The translations under genes and the position numbers were made by a program. 64,000 nt of DNA from Lachnospiraceae bacterium RM5. Its GTDB lineage: Bacteria > Bacillota > Clostridia > Lachnospirales > Lachnospiraceae. Position 1 is the first letter of the stretch. Every line of letters begins with the position of its first letter. This document shows, one piece after another, positions 33,923 through 43,168 of this stretch. Location of the stretch: NCBI GenBank assembly GCA_900110975.1, contig FOFK01000007.1:1-64000 (forward strand), in the 5' to 3' direction. The notes under the pieces are model-generated. The model made no database searches and was not told where the DNA came from. It saw only the letters and a list, made by a program, of their open reading frames with translations.

Positions 33923-35365
33923 GTGATTTCGTTATTAATTTCATTTGTAGTATTGATTATTGGATTTGTAGTTTACGGCAGATTTACTGAAAAAATATTT
34001 TCTCCTGATGACAGAAAAACACCTGCTATTGCTATAAATGACGGTGTTGACTGCGTGCCTATGAAAACGTGGAAGGCTTTTTTAGTTCAGCTTTTAAATA
34101 TTGCGGGGACCGGACCGATTTTTGGGGCTCTTATGGGTGCAGTTTTTGGTCCTGTGGTATTTTTATGGATAGTATTTGGTTCCATCCTTGGTGGAGCAGT
34201 TCATGATTATATGAGCGGTATGATAAGTTGTCGTAATAAAGGTGCATCCATTGCAGAGCTTTCCGGCGAATATCTTGGAAAATTTATAAAATGGATAATG
34301 CGTGTATTTTCGGTAGTTTTGCTGGTACTTTGTGGAACGGTATTTGTTACAAGTCCTGCAGGGCTTCTTGATAAGCTGACTCCTGGTTGGATGAATGGAA
34401 CATTCTGGGCAGTAGTAATACTTGTATATTATTTGGCAGCGACACTTCTTCCAATAGATAAGCTTATTGGTAAGCTTTATCCTATATTTGGTATTCTGCT
34501 TATTGTAATGGCAGCAGCAGTTATTGGTGGAATAATTTTTTCTGGTGGAAAATATACAATTCCTGAAATATCAATACATAATCTTCATCCTAATGGAACA
34601 CCTATATGGCCATATATGTTTATTACCGTTGCCTGTGGAGCTGTTTCAGGCTTTCATGCTACGCAGTCGCCTATGATTGCAAAATGTATAAAGACTGAAA
34701 AGGAAGGTAGAAAAATATTTTATGGTGCGATGATAAGTGAATCTGTTATAGCACTTGTATGGGCAGCAGCAGGTGTATCTTTCTATGGCACAACACAGCT
34801 TCTTAATGATGCTCTTTCAAATGGTGCATCTAATGTGGTATATGAGATATCGACCGGTGTTCTTGGTGTTGTGGGCGGAATACTGGCTATTGCAGGGGTT
34901 GTTGTTTGCCCTATCACTTCAGGTGATACCGCATTTCGTAGTGCAAGATTAATACTTGCTGAGACATTCAATCTTGAACAGAAAAAAATAAAAAATCGTC
35001 TGGTTATAACTATTCCACTTCTTCTTATTGGTGGATTTCTGACCTGGTTTGCAATAGTTAATGATAACGGATTTCAGATTGTATGGCGCTATTTTTCATG
35101 GAGCAACCAGACGCTTGCCATGATTACACTTTGGGTATCAACTTATTATCTGATTAAAGAAGGAAAATATCGTTTTGGATCATTTCTGACAGCGTTTCCT
35201 GCAACTTTTATGACTGCGGTAAGTATAACTTACATCCTTATGGCTAAAGAAGGATTCAATATGGATAAGGCGATTTCATATATTGCTGGTGTATCAGCTG
35301 CAGTTACTTTGTTTGTTGTTTATCTTATAGTGCTTATAAGAAGTCTTGGTAATAAGAATAATTAG
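33923..35365 (+). CDS. cstA: Carbon starvation protein CstA family transporter
   Basis: A 480-residue membrane protein of about 14 helices. FGRFTE-like start (VYGRFTEKIFSPDDRKTPAIAINDGVDCVPMKTWKAFLVQLLNIAGTGPIFGA) is the CstA N-terminal domain, and GGAVHDYMSGMISCRNKGASIAEL is conserved. CstA proteins import peptides or pyruvate in enterobacteria. It is the short form typical of Firmicutes (about 480 residues against 700 in E. coli). GTG start at 33923, 7 nt after AGGAGG. Confidence 0.9.
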   Translation: MISLLISFVVLIIGFVVYGRFTEKIFSPDDRKTPAIAINDGVDCVPMKTWKAFLVQLLNIAGTGPIFGALMGAVFGPVVFLWIVFGSILGGAVHDYMSGMISCRNKGASIAELSGEYLGKFIKWIMRVFSVVLLVLCGTVFVTSPAGLLDKLTPGWMNGTFWAVVILVYYLAATLLPIDKLIGKLYPIFGILLIVMAAAVIGGIIFSGGKYTIPEISIHNLHPNGTPIWPYMFITVACGAVSGFHATQSPMIAKCIKTEKEGRKIFYGAMISESVIALVWAAAGVSFYGTTQLLNDALSNGASNVVYEISTGVLGVVGGILAIAGVVVCPITSGDTAFRSARLILAETFNLEQKKIKNRLVITIPLLLIGGFLTWFAIVNDNGFQIVWRYFSWSNQTLAMITLWVSTYYLIKEGKYRFGSFLTAFPATFMTAVSITYILMAKEGFNMDKAISYIAGVSAAVTLFVVYLIVLIRSLGNKNN

Positions 35366-35442
35366 AATGATAAAATAAAAAAACTCTGATTGTTTTTAAG
35401 ATTTAATAAAATAAAATTATATGCCAGCGGAGGTTGAGTAGA

Positions 35443-36027
35443 ATGGATGAAAATAATGAAACTTATGAAAATAATGAAGTGACGAAGGTTGATTATTTTA
35501 AGTGCCTTGGATTAATGTTTGTTAGTGGTGTTCTTTTTTTTCTTATACCGGATGATGTGGGAATTATAGGCTGGATATTGTTTGCTGTAGGGACTTTTTT
35601 GCTTGTTATAGGAGTATTTAAGATTGCATCAATTATGCATAAACCGGAAAATATGCCGGCTTCTGTCATATGGTTTGCAGTATTTGTGATCGCAGCTGTT
35701 TACATACAAATCTGTGGTTTTACATATTTATATAATACCGGAGGAACAGCAAAAGGTATAATTATTGCGACTTTAGCCTTATGTATGAGTCTTGGTTTAT
35801 TAATTTTTTCATTTGATGAAAATAATAAAAAATTATACAATGTGACGGTTGCCCTTAGCATAGTTATATGCGCGTTGCTTTTAGGATTTGCTCTGTATCT
35901 GAATGTAAGGGATGGATTTTCTGATGCCAGTGTCTATGTAGGGACAATGCTTTTAATTGAGTTTTTAGTAATAGGTGAATTTGCATTAACTTCTTTAAAG
36001 AAGATTTTTGGGAAAAAACAAAAATAA
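35443..36027 (+). CDS. Hypothetical membrane protein, six helices
   Basis: A 194-residue protein with an acidic N-terminus and six predicted helices in three pairs, with a basic end (KKIFGKKQK). I do not recognise a family. GGAGG at 35428-35432 is 10 nt before the ATG at 35443; an in-frame TTG at 35434 abuts that site. It follows cstA by 77 nt and precedes citrate synthase, with a terminator between. Confidence 0.75.
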   Translation: MDENNETYENNEVTKVDYFKCLGLMFVSGVLFFLIPDDVGIIGWILFAVGTFLLVIGVFKIASIMHKPENMPASVIWFAVFVIAAVYIQICGFTYLYNTGGTAKGIIIATLALCMSLGLLIFSFDENNKKLYNVTVALSIVICALLLGFALYLNVRDGFSDASVYVGTMLLIEFLVIGEFALTSLKKIFGKKQK

Positions 36028-36136
36028 TTTTATTTTATCATCCATAGGAATAATGATTGCAATAATAATAGTGACTTTATTGACAGTTTGATAAAAAGGT
36101 GTTATAACAACAATCAGTGAATAAATAGGAAAAGGT

Positions 36137-36166
36137 GCTTCTCCTGTGTATGGGGAAGCGTTTTTT
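36137..36166 (+). terminator. Terminator before the citrate synthase gene
   Basis: GCTTCTCC and GGGGAAGC pair (one mismatch/wobble) around a short loop and six T follow. Confidence 0.75.
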
Positions 36167-36196
36167 GTTAATGGAAATTTGAAAGGAGTTATTTAT

Positions 36197-37537
36197 ATGA
36201 ACGGCTTTAAGGAAACAATGTATACATCTTTTAGCGATAACAATATGATTCCTGGCAATTATTTTGAAAAATACAATGTTAAGCGTGGACTTCGTAATGC
36301 TGATGGAACCGGTGTAATGGCTGGTGTCACAAATATTTGTAATGTCCATGGATATGTAATTGATGATGGAGAGAAAAAACCTGCTGAGGGTGAATTGATT
36401 CTCAGAGGCTATAATATTAAAGACCTTATTGGCAGAGCTGAAGAAGAAGACCGCTTTGGTTTTGAGGAAATTGTTTATCTTTTACTTACAGGTAAACTCC
36501 CATCATTTGATGAACTTGAGGAATTTAAACAGCTTTTATCAGATAACAGAGAGCTTCCTGAGAACTTCTTTGAGGATATGATTCTTAAAGCACCATCAAG
36601 AAATATAATGAATAAAATGGCAAGATCTACTCTTGCACTTTACTCTTATGATGAGGATCCTGAGGTTTTAACACCGGAACATGAGATAGATACAGCCATA
36701 TCTCTTATTGCAAAAATGCCTGTTATTATGGTTAGTGCATATGAAACAAAAAAAAGATTTTTTAATAATGATTCAATGATAATGCATCCATTAATTAAAG
36801 GACAGTCGACAGCAGAAAATATTCTTTCAACATTACGTCTTGATAGAAAATTTACACGTGAAGAAGCAAAACTTCTTGATCTTATGCTTATGCTTCATGC
36901 AGAACATGGTGGAGGAAATAATTCAACTTTCTCATGCCGTGTACTTACTTCGTCTGGAACAGACCCATATTCTGCTTATGCGGCAGCAATTGGTTCGCTT
37001 AAAGGTGCAAGACATGGTGGTGCGAACCGTAAGGTAACAGAGATGCATGAGTTCATTAAGAAAAATGTTTCTGATTGGACAAATGAAGCTGAACTTGCAG
37101 AGTATTTGAAAAAAATACTTAGAAAAGAGGAAGGCGATGGAAGCGGACTTATTTATGGAATGGGTCATGCAGTTTATACACTTTCTGATCCTCGTGCAGT
37201 AATATTGAAGAAATATGCAGGAAGAATGGCAAAAGGTACTGAATTTGAAAAAGAATTTAATCTCCTTCAGTCCATCGAAAAACTTACACCTGTTGTATTT
37301 GAAGAGGTAAAACATTCTGGTAAAGTAATGTGTGCAAATATTGATATGTATAGTGGATTCGTATATAGAATGCTTGGTATTCCTGAAGATTTATTTACAC
37401 CATTGTTTGCAGTTTCAAGAATGGCAGGATGGTGTGCTCACAGATTTGAAGAGATAAACAGTGGTAAACGAATTATCCGTCCGGCTTATAAATCAATTTC
37501 ACATGAAAAAGTATATGTAGAAATTAATGACAGATAA
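36197..37537 (+). CDS. gltA: Citrate synthase
   Basis: A 446-residue citrate synthase family enzyme that condenses acetyl-CoA with oxaloacetate (some relatives use propionyl-CoA). The catalytic regions are LHAEHGGGNNSTF (first His), YGMGHAVYTLSDPRAVILK (second His with the family GHAVY-DPR motif), a Phe/Asp region, and RPAYKSISHEKVYVEI at the end. AAAGGAG lies 10 nt before the ATG at 36197; an upstream in-frame ATG has no such site. The Clostridial type I form fits the length. A terminator follows. Confidence 0.9.
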   Translation: MNGFKETMYTSFSDNNMIPGNYFEKYNVKRGLRNADGTGVMAGVTNICNVHGYVIDDGEKKPAEGELILRGYNIKDLIGRAEEEDRFGFEEIVYLLLTGKLPSFDELEEFKQLLSDNRELPENFFEDMILKAPSRNIMNKMARSTLALYSYDEDPEVLTPEHEIDTAISLIAKMPVIMVSAYETKKRFFNNDSMIMHPLIKGQSTAENILSTLRLDRKFTREEAKLLDLMLMLHAEHGGGNNSTFSCRVLTSSGTDPYSAYAAAIGSLKGARHGGANRKVTEMHEFIKKNVSDWTNEAELAEYLKKILRKEEGDGSGLIYGMGHAVYTLSDPRAVILKKYAGRMAKGTEFEKEFNLLQSIEKLTPVVFEEVKHSGKVMCANIDMYSGFVYRMLGIPEDLFTPLFAVSRMAGWCAHRFEEINSGKRIIRPAYKSISHEKVYVEINDR

Positions 37538-37548
37538 AAATTTTTTAG

Positions 37549-37579
37549 AAAAGAGATCTTGTGATGAGGTCTCTTTTTT
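37549..37579 (+). terminator. Terminator after citrate synthase
   Basis: AAAAGAGATC pairs with GAGGTCTCTTTT (with a small bulge) and a T run follows. Confidence 0.75.
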
Positions 37580-37650
37580 GTTTAAAGAAATATTTTAAAA
37601 TGGTATAATATTTGAAAAGATGGATAATAAGAATTAGGAGGACTGTAACC

Positions 37651-37884
37651 ATGGATATGGCAGGATTAATGCAGATTAAAAAAAGATTTGAAGTATTTAA
37701 CAGGGAACATCCAAAGATGGTACCTTTTATAAGAAAAGTTCGTGAAGATGCTTTCAAAGAAGGTGCTATTGTTGAAATTAAGGTAACATCTCCGGAAGGA
37801 AAAGAGTATGTGTCAAATCTCAGGGTTACAGCAAATGATGTGGAAACAATAAGAATATTAGCAGGAAATAAAGGCGGATTTTAA
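37651..37884 (+). CDS. Small conserved-looking protein, unknown function
   Basis: A 77-residue soluble protein: an amphipathic, basic N-terminal half (MQIKKRFEVFNREHPKMVPFIRKVREDAF) followed by a beta-rich half (GAIVEIKVTSPEGKEYVSNLRVTANDVETIRIL). I do not recognise a named family. AGGAGG lies 9 nt before the ATG at 37651, which is why that start is chosen over an earlier in-frame ATG. It sits between citrate synthase and an AlkD-type gene. Confidence 0.7.
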   Translation: MDMAGLMQIKKRFEVFNREHPKMVPFIRKVREDAFKEGAIVEIKVTSPEGKEYVSNLRVTANDVETIRILAGNKGGF

Positions 37885-37928
37885 AATACAAGTACTTATA
37901 ATTTATGGATTAAAGCATGGGTGGATTT

Positions 37929-38606
37929 ATGAGCGTATATGAAAAATTAGAAGAAAATAAAGAAGAGGGACATGTTGACTTTATGAGTAAACTTGTTCCT
38001 AATATAGATAAAAAAACAATAATAGGGGTTAAGACGCCTGCAATGAGAAAGATTGCAAAGGATGCTTTCGGGACTGATGAGGCTAAAGAATTTTTAGAAG
38101 ATTTACCTCATAAGTACTTAGAAGAAAATCTTGTACATTCCTTTATAATCGCGATGATTAAGGATTTTGATGAATGTGTGGAAGCGGTGGAAAAATTTCT
38201 TCCGTATGTTGACTGCTGGCCTGTTTGTGATCAGGCAACACCAAAAGTATTTAAGAAAAATCATGAGAAATTACTGCCTTTGATAAAAAAATGGATTGAT
38301 TCAGACCATGTCTATACTGCAAGGTTTGGAATGCGTATGCTTATGAATGAATTTCTGGGTGATGATTTTAAAGAGGAATATTTAGAACTGGTAGCTAAAA
38401 AGTCAGGAGAAGATTATTACCTTAAAATGATGGTTGCCTGGTTTTTTGCCACGGCACTTGCAAAACAGTATGATGCATCAGTTGGATATATTGAGAGGCA
38501 CGAACTTGAATCATGGATACATAATAAGGCCATACAAAAAGCGGTGGAGAGCTTTAGGGTATCTGATGAACATAAGGAGTATCTAAAGAAATTTAAGGAG
38601 AAGTAA
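37929..38606 (+). CDS. DNA alkylation repair protein, AlkD-like HEAT-repeat family
   Basis: A 225-residue all-helical protein matching the DNA alkylation repair (AlkD) family: GVKTPAMRKIAKDA near the start, the HSFIIAMI region, and DCWPVCDQATPKVF with the conserved Trp and Asp residues that lie near the DNA cleft. AlkD-type glycosylases remove bulky alkylated bases without base flipping. The first ATG (37917) is close to the second (37929), which has GGGTGG upstream; I list the second. The next gene starts within the TAATG at its end. Confidence 0.83.
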   Translation: MSVYEKLEENKEEGHVDFMSKLVPNIDKKTIIGVKTPAMRKIAKDAFGTDEAKEFLEDLPHKYLEENLVHSFIIAMIKDFDECVEAVEKFLPYVDCWPVCDQATPKVFKKNHEKLLPLIKKWIDSDHVYTARFGMRMLMNEFLGDDFKEEYLELVAKKSGEDYYLKMMVAWFFATALAKQYDASVGYIERHELESWIHNKAIQKAVESFRVSDEHKEYLKKFKEK

Positions 38607-39007
38607 TGAAAGAATTGGTAATAGCTGCTATTAAAGAAAATTTAGAGGATGTATTATCATTTGTGGATGATGAGCTTGATACAACAGATTGTCCTGTAAA
38701 AACAAAAATGCAGATAGATATTGCTGTTGAAGAAATATTTGTAAATATTGTAAATTATGCTTATGGGGGAAAAACGGGTGAAGTTAAAATAAAAGTTGAA
38801 TTGCAGGATAAGCATGGTTTGAAAATTACTTTTATTGATAAAGGCATTCCATATAATCCGCTTGAAAAAGAAGATCCGGATATTACTTTATCTGCACAGG
38901 AAAGAGAAATAGGCGGACTGGGTATATTAATGACAAAAAAATGTATGGATGATATAAAATATGAGTATAAAGGATGCAATATTCTTACAATTAATAAGGT
39001 TTGGTAA
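38606..39007 (+). CDS. Anti-sigma-factor kinase-like ATPase (RsbW/SpoIIAB type)
   Basis: A 133-residue HATPase domain. The N box is DIAVEEIFVNIVNYAY, the G1 box is IDKGIPYNPLEKEDPD, and the G2 region is GGLGILMTKKCMDD. RsbW/SpoIIAB-type kinases phosphorylate a STAS antagonist; one is encoded at 42083 and a matching SpoIIE-type phosphatase follows here directly. The start overlaps the stop of the AlkD-like gene (TAATG). No sigma factor gene is in the window, so the target is unknown. Confidence 0.87.
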   Translation: MKELVIAAIKENLEDVLSFVDDELDTTDCPVKTKMQIDIAVEEIFVNIVNYAYGGKTGEVKIKVELQDKHGLKITFIDKGIPYNPLEKEDPDITLSAQEREIGGLGILMTKKCMDDIKYEYKGCNILTINKVW

Positions 39008-39031
39008 AAATTATAACAGGGTGATAGGTTT

Positions 39032-40654
39032 ATGAATAAGAAAAAACATAAAATAAGTATAGTATTTAAAAGTGTTATTGGTATTATCTGTATAATGATA
39101 TTATTTTCCGTAGCAATAGGAATAATGGGATTTAGAAGTTATACAAATGCTCTTTTAGAGCAATATTCAGAAGGTGCATTTAATACAGCAAAAATTGCTA
39201 AGAAAGAGTTTGATGTTGATAAAATAGAAGAATATGCAAAAAGTGGTGGAAAAACTGAAGAATACCTTGAAGAATGGCAGAAAATGTCAGATCTTTGCAA
39301 TGCTTCAGGCTCAACATTTGTTTATGTTATAAGACCGGATCTTAAGGATTATAAGCATATAACATTTTTATTTTCTACCATAAATAAAAATAGTGATTAT
39401 TCCTGTTATGATTTTGGATATGTTCGTGAAACTACAAATGAAGAATACATGGAAAAATATCGTAACTTATATGAAAATAAAACAAATAAGGAACTTCTTG
39501 TAAGGGATAAGGGGTATATTGAAACAGATCCACATATTACTGCAATGATTCCACTTAAGGATAATGATGGAAATACAGTTGCCATTCTTTGTGTCCAGCG
39601 ACAAATGGATAAACTTGTAAAAGTCCGTAATAACTATATTGCAAAGATATTTTATATTTTTTTAGTTTTAATAATCTTTGTTATAGTAGTACAGGCTGCA
39701 TATCTTAATCATGTTTTTTTGCGTCCGTTTACAAGTATTACGGAGGAAACTATCAGGTTTTCAGATGAAAATACTTTGCCGGAAAAGAAATTATCTGAAA
39801 AAATAAAAAGTAATGATGAGATCGGAATTTTAGCAGATTCCATAGATAATATGGAAGAGAGCATTATAAAATATATTGATGAGGTAACTAAAGCGACTAT
39901 TGAAAAAGAACGTATTGCAGTTGAATTTGATCTTGCAGGTAAAATTCAGGTAAGTATGCTTCCAACTACATTTCCTGCATTTCCGGACAGGAAAGAATTT
40001 GATATTTATGCCTCTATGAATCCTGCTAAGGAAGTGGGAGGAGATTTTTATGATTTCTTCCTGATTGATGATGATCATCTTTGTCTTGTTATTGCAGATG
40101 TATCCGGCAAGGGAGTGCCTGCCGCATTATTTATGATGGCATCAAAAATTTTATTTGCTAACTATGCCAAGATGGGTAAATCTCCATCTGAGATATTAGA
40201 AGCTGCTAATAATGCAATATGCAATAACAATCCTGAAAATATGTTTGTCACAGTATGGCTTGGTATTTTAGAGATTTCTACAGGGAAACTTAGGGCTTCT
40301 AATGCCGGTCATGAATATCCTGCATTAATGGAGCCTGATGGTAAATTTGAAATTTATAAGGATAAGCACGGTTTTGTTATTGGTGGTATGAAAGGAATAA
40401 ATTATAAGGAATATGAGGTCGGTTTAAAGAAGGGATCAAAACTTTTTGTTTATACAGATGGCGTGGTTGAAGCTACTAATGTAGGCAAGGAACTTTTTGG
40501 AAATGAAAGAATGCTTGACGCCTTAAATGAAAAATCCGTAGAATCTCCAGAGAGTATATTGGAAAATATAAAGAAATCCGTTGATATATTTGTGGAAGAT
40601 GAGGAGCAGTTTGATGATTTAACCATGTTATGTTTAGAATATAAAGGGAAGTGA
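39032..40654 (+). CDS. Membrane SpoIIE/RsbU-type serine phosphatase with HAMP domain
   Basis: A 540-residue sensor phosphatase. Helix 1 is about residues 11-31, an extracytoplasmic sensor domain follows, and helix 2 is about residues 207-227. A HAMP linker with NDEIGILADSIDNMEESI comes next, then a PP2C/SpoIIE domain: the metal-binding MNPAKEVGGDFYDFFLIDD, VIADVSGKGVPAALFM, and FVYTDGVVEATN. It would dephosphorylate the STAS protein at 42083 in answer to an outside signal, releasing it from the kinase partner. Confidence 0.9.
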   Translation: MNKKKHKISIVFKSVIGIICIMILFSVAIGIMGFRSYTNALLEQYSEGAFNTAKIAKKEFDVDKIEEYAKSGGKTEEYLEEWQKMSDLCNASGSTFVYVIRPDLKDYKHITFLFSTINKNSDYSCYDFGYVRETTNEEYMEKYRNLYENKTNKELLVRDKGYIETDPHITAMIPLKDNDGNTVAILCVQRQMDKLVKVRNNYIAKIFYIFLVLIIFVIVVQAAYLNHVFLRPFTSITEETIRFSDENTLPEKKLSEKIKSNDEIGILADSIDNMEESIIKYIDEVTKATIEKERIAVEFDLAGKIQVSMLPTTFPAFPDRKEFDIYASMNPAKEVGGDFYDFFLIDDDHLCLVIADVSGKGVPAALFMMASKILFANYAKMGKSPSEILEAANNAICNNNPENMFVTVWLGILEISTGKLRASNAGHEYPALMEPDGKFEIYKDKHGFVIGGMKGINYKEYEVGLKKGSKLFVYTDGVVEATNVGKELFGNERMLDALNEKSVESPESILENIKKSVDIFVEDEEQFDDLTMLCLEYKGK

Positions 40655-40659
40655 TTTTA

Positions 40660-42054
40660 ATGTATCCTATTTTTGATATAATAGCTGAATTATGCAGTTA
40701 TATAATAAAAACATGTCCGGAAGATTTTTTTGTAAAATACAGCTGTTTATCATCTGTACAAAAAAGCAGGATAGATGAAGAGATAGAAGAAAATCTGAGT
40801 TTCCTGTTTGGTGAAGAAAATATTATAAATTTTTCTGATTTGGAAAATACAGAAATAAATGATAAAATTAAAGAGTATTTTGAAATCCTGAAAAATAGAG
40901 AAGATTATCCTGCAATATTAAGGCTTATACAGATTCTTGATAAAAGCTTAAAATGTGTTTTAAAAGAAATAATTAATGAATTTCAGCGTGATAATTTTTC
41001 TGTTGCTTTGAATTCCAACAGGGAGTCAACGGGACTTGGATTATTGCCTCGTTGCTTTTGTGTATGGGAGAGAAAAAATAGATTATCACACAGTTATAAC
41101 AGAATGGATAATTTCCTGACTAATTTATTATTAATGGAAAATGATATATTAGGTGATCTGATTGATAAACATTTTTTCTTAAGTAATGAAATGTTTAGAG
41201 AATTTGGTGAAAAAGGAACTCTTAAGGTTGCAGCTTCACCATTAAGTACAGAAAGACATTTTGATGTAAAAACTTATGAAAAAGATAATGTAATGTACTA
41301 TGAAATAGTATATGAAACGAATGAAGATAAAAAGGAAAATCCATATATTAAAGATAATGAGCTGATATGGAGTAAGATAAAAGATTGTAAGAGTGATATT
41401 ATTATTTTTCCTGAGATGATGGGAAATCCTTATATGGTGGATTTTATACAGGAAAAAATCAGCCGGTATAAAAGAGATTTAGAGATTGATAATATTAATA
41501 AACTGCCGGATTTGATTATACTTCCATCTTTTATGGAGAAAAATAAAAATACAGTTTTTGTTTTAAATAGTTCAGGTGAGGTAATATGCAAGCAGAGTAA
41601 ACAAAATCCTTACAGGGCTGAGAATGGAAAAGATGCATATTTAGAGGGAATTATAGCAAATAAAGTTATAAATATTTTTCACTATGAGGGAATAGGCAGA
41701 ATAGCTATTTTGATTTGTAAAGATTTTCTGACAACAAAATATATGGAAAAGCTTATGAGATGTTTTAAGCTTACATTAATACTTGTACCATCTTTTTCCA
41801 CAGGCTCTTATGATTTTGTAAGGTCATTTGATTTATGTGCCCATGATGATTGTAATGTTGTATGGATAAATACTTGTGCTTCGATAATTAAGGGAAAAGA
41901 AGCAAATTTTAAGAATATAGGTTATGTCAGAAAAAGAATCAGCAGGGAGGATGACGAATCCCAGATGCTATGTGGAATGAAAATATGCAAAAATGCATTT
42001 GATGGGAAGTGTGATAAAACCTGTATTTATTATGAGACATTAAATAAAGTTTAA
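40660..42054 (+). CDS. Nitrilase-superfamily-like protein with long N-terminal region
   Basis: A 464-residue protein. The C-terminal half (about 200-440) has the layout of a carbon-nitrogen hydrolase: IIIFPEMMG (Glu), ICKQSKQNPYRAE (Lys) and IAILICKDFL (Cys), then a CNVVWINTCAS strand. The N-terminal 200 residues are helical and not recognised. No substrate can be named. Its place between the phosphatase and the STAS gene, all on one strand with tight spacing, suggests a role in the partner-switching pathway, perhaps making or removing a small signal. ATG 40660 is chosen because GGGAAG precedes it at a good distance. Confidence 0.65.
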   Translation: MYPIFDIIAELCSYIIKTCPEDFFVKYSCLSSVQKSRIDEEIEENLSFLFGEENIINFSDLENTEINDKIKEYFEILKNREDYPAILRLIQILDKSLKCVLKEIINEFQRDNFSVALNSNRESTGLGLLPRCFCVWERKNRLSHSYNRMDNFLTNLLLMENDILGDLIDKHFFLSNEMFREFGEKGTLKVAASPLSTERHFDVKTYEKDNVMYYEIVYETNEDKKENPYIKDNELIWSKIKDCKSDIIIFPEMMGNPYMVDFIQEKISRYKRDLEIDNINKLPDLIILPSFMEKNKNTVFVLNSSGEVICKQSKQNPYRAENGKDAYLEGIIANKVINIFHYEGIGRIAILICKDFLTTKYMEKLMRCFKLTLILVPSFSTGSYDFVRSFDLCAHDDCNVVWINTCASIIKGKEANFKNIGYVRKRISREDDESQMLCGMKICKNAFDGKCDKTCIYYETLNKV

Positions 42055-42082
42055 AAAATATTTTTTAAAGGAGCAATTTTTT

Positions 42083-42379
42083 ATGACAATTGAAAATGTA
42101 AAGAAGGAAGATGTTCTCGCACTTAAAGTTGAGGGAAGAGTTGATACGACGACTGCACCAATGTTTGAGGATGAAATTAAAAAGAATATTGAGGGAATAA
42201 AAGAGCTTGTTATTGACCTGGAAAAAATGGATTATATTTCATCAGCAGGCCTCAGGGTTTTACTTTCAGCACAAAAAATTATGGATAAACAGGGAAAAAT
42301 GAAAGTGAAAAACGTAAATGAAAATATTATGGATATTTTTGAAATCACCGGATTTGATACAATACTGACAATAGAATGA
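42083..42379 (+). CDS. STAS-domain anti-anti-sigma factor (RsbV/SpoIIAA type)
   Basis: A 98-residue STAS protein. LKVEGRVDTTTAP, LVIDLEKMDYISSAGLRVLLSAQKIM (phosphorylatable Ser in the YISSAG motif) and DIFEITGFDTIL are the family core. It is the switch partner of the kinase at 38606 and the phosphatase at 39032. Strong AAAGGAG upstream. Confidence 0.93.
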   Translation: MTIENVKKEDVLALKVEGRVDTTTAPMFEDEIKKNIEGIKELVIDLEKMDYISSAGLRVLLSAQKIMDKQGKMKVKNVNENIMDIFEITGFDTILTIE

Positions 42380-42421
42380 TTTTTTATAAACTTACAGAAA
42401 TAGAGATAGAGGACAAATATT

Positions 42422-43168
42422 ATGGCTGGTATATCTAAACCTTGTATAAAACTTAATAATGCCACAAAAGAGTTTCAGTCTGGAAATGATGTTGTAAAAG
42501 CATTAGATAATGTTTCACTTGAGATTTATCCGGGAGAATTAATTGTTGTGCTTGGAGAGTCAGGTTCCGGCAAATCCACATTATTAAATATTATTGGATG
42601 TATGGATGAATTGACAAATGGGAAGATAGAGGCATTTGGAAAAGATATTACAAATCTTTCTGAAAAGGAAAGAACTAACTATAGAAGAGAAGATGTTGGT
42701 TTTGTTTTTCAGGATTATCATCTTATGCCTGAATTATCTGCAATTGAAAATGTTGAATTTATTGCTGAGCTTGTGAAAAATCCTCTTTCTTCAAAAGAAA
42801 TGATAAAAGCTGTAGGTTTGGAAGCAGAAGAAAAACGATTTCCAGGACAGTTATCCGGAGGACAGCAGCAAAGAGTAGCGATTGCAAGGGCATTAGTTAA
42901 AAATCCAAAGATTATTCTTGCTGATGAACCTACTGCAGCGTTGGATTTTAGGTCTGCCAAGGAAGTGCTTTCAGTACTTGTGGATGTAATCAGAAAAGAA
43001 GAAAAAAAAGGTGGAGATAAAGATAATAATAAAACAGCTCTTGTAATAGTAACCCATAACCGTGAGATTTCAAAGATTGCAGACAGAGTTGTAATTATGA
43101 AAAATGGATGTATAGAAGAAATAGTAAAAAGAGATGATTATTGCAGTGTAGATTCGTTGGAATGGTAA
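42422..43168 (+). CDS. ABC transporter ATP-binding protein, MacB/LolD type
   Basis: A 248-residue ATPase. Walker A is GESGSGKSTLL, the signature LSGGQQQRVAIARALV, and Walker B IILADEPTAALDF. It precedes and overlaps (TAATG) the large permease gene. It is co-oriented and close to the STAS gene, so the transporter may be part of the stress-signalling operon. Confidence 0.9.
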   Translation: MAGISKPCIKLNNATKEFQSGNDVVKALDNVSLEIYPGELIVVLGESGSGKSTLLNIIGCMDELTNGKIEAFGKDITNLSEKERTNYRREDVGFVFQDYHLMPELSAIENVEFIAELVKNPLSSKEMIKAVGLEAEEKRFPGQLSGGQQQRVAIARALVKNPKIILADEPTAALDFRSAKEVLSVLVDVIRKEEKKGGDKDNNKTALVIVTHNREISKIADRVVIMKNGCIEEIVKRDDYCSVDSLEW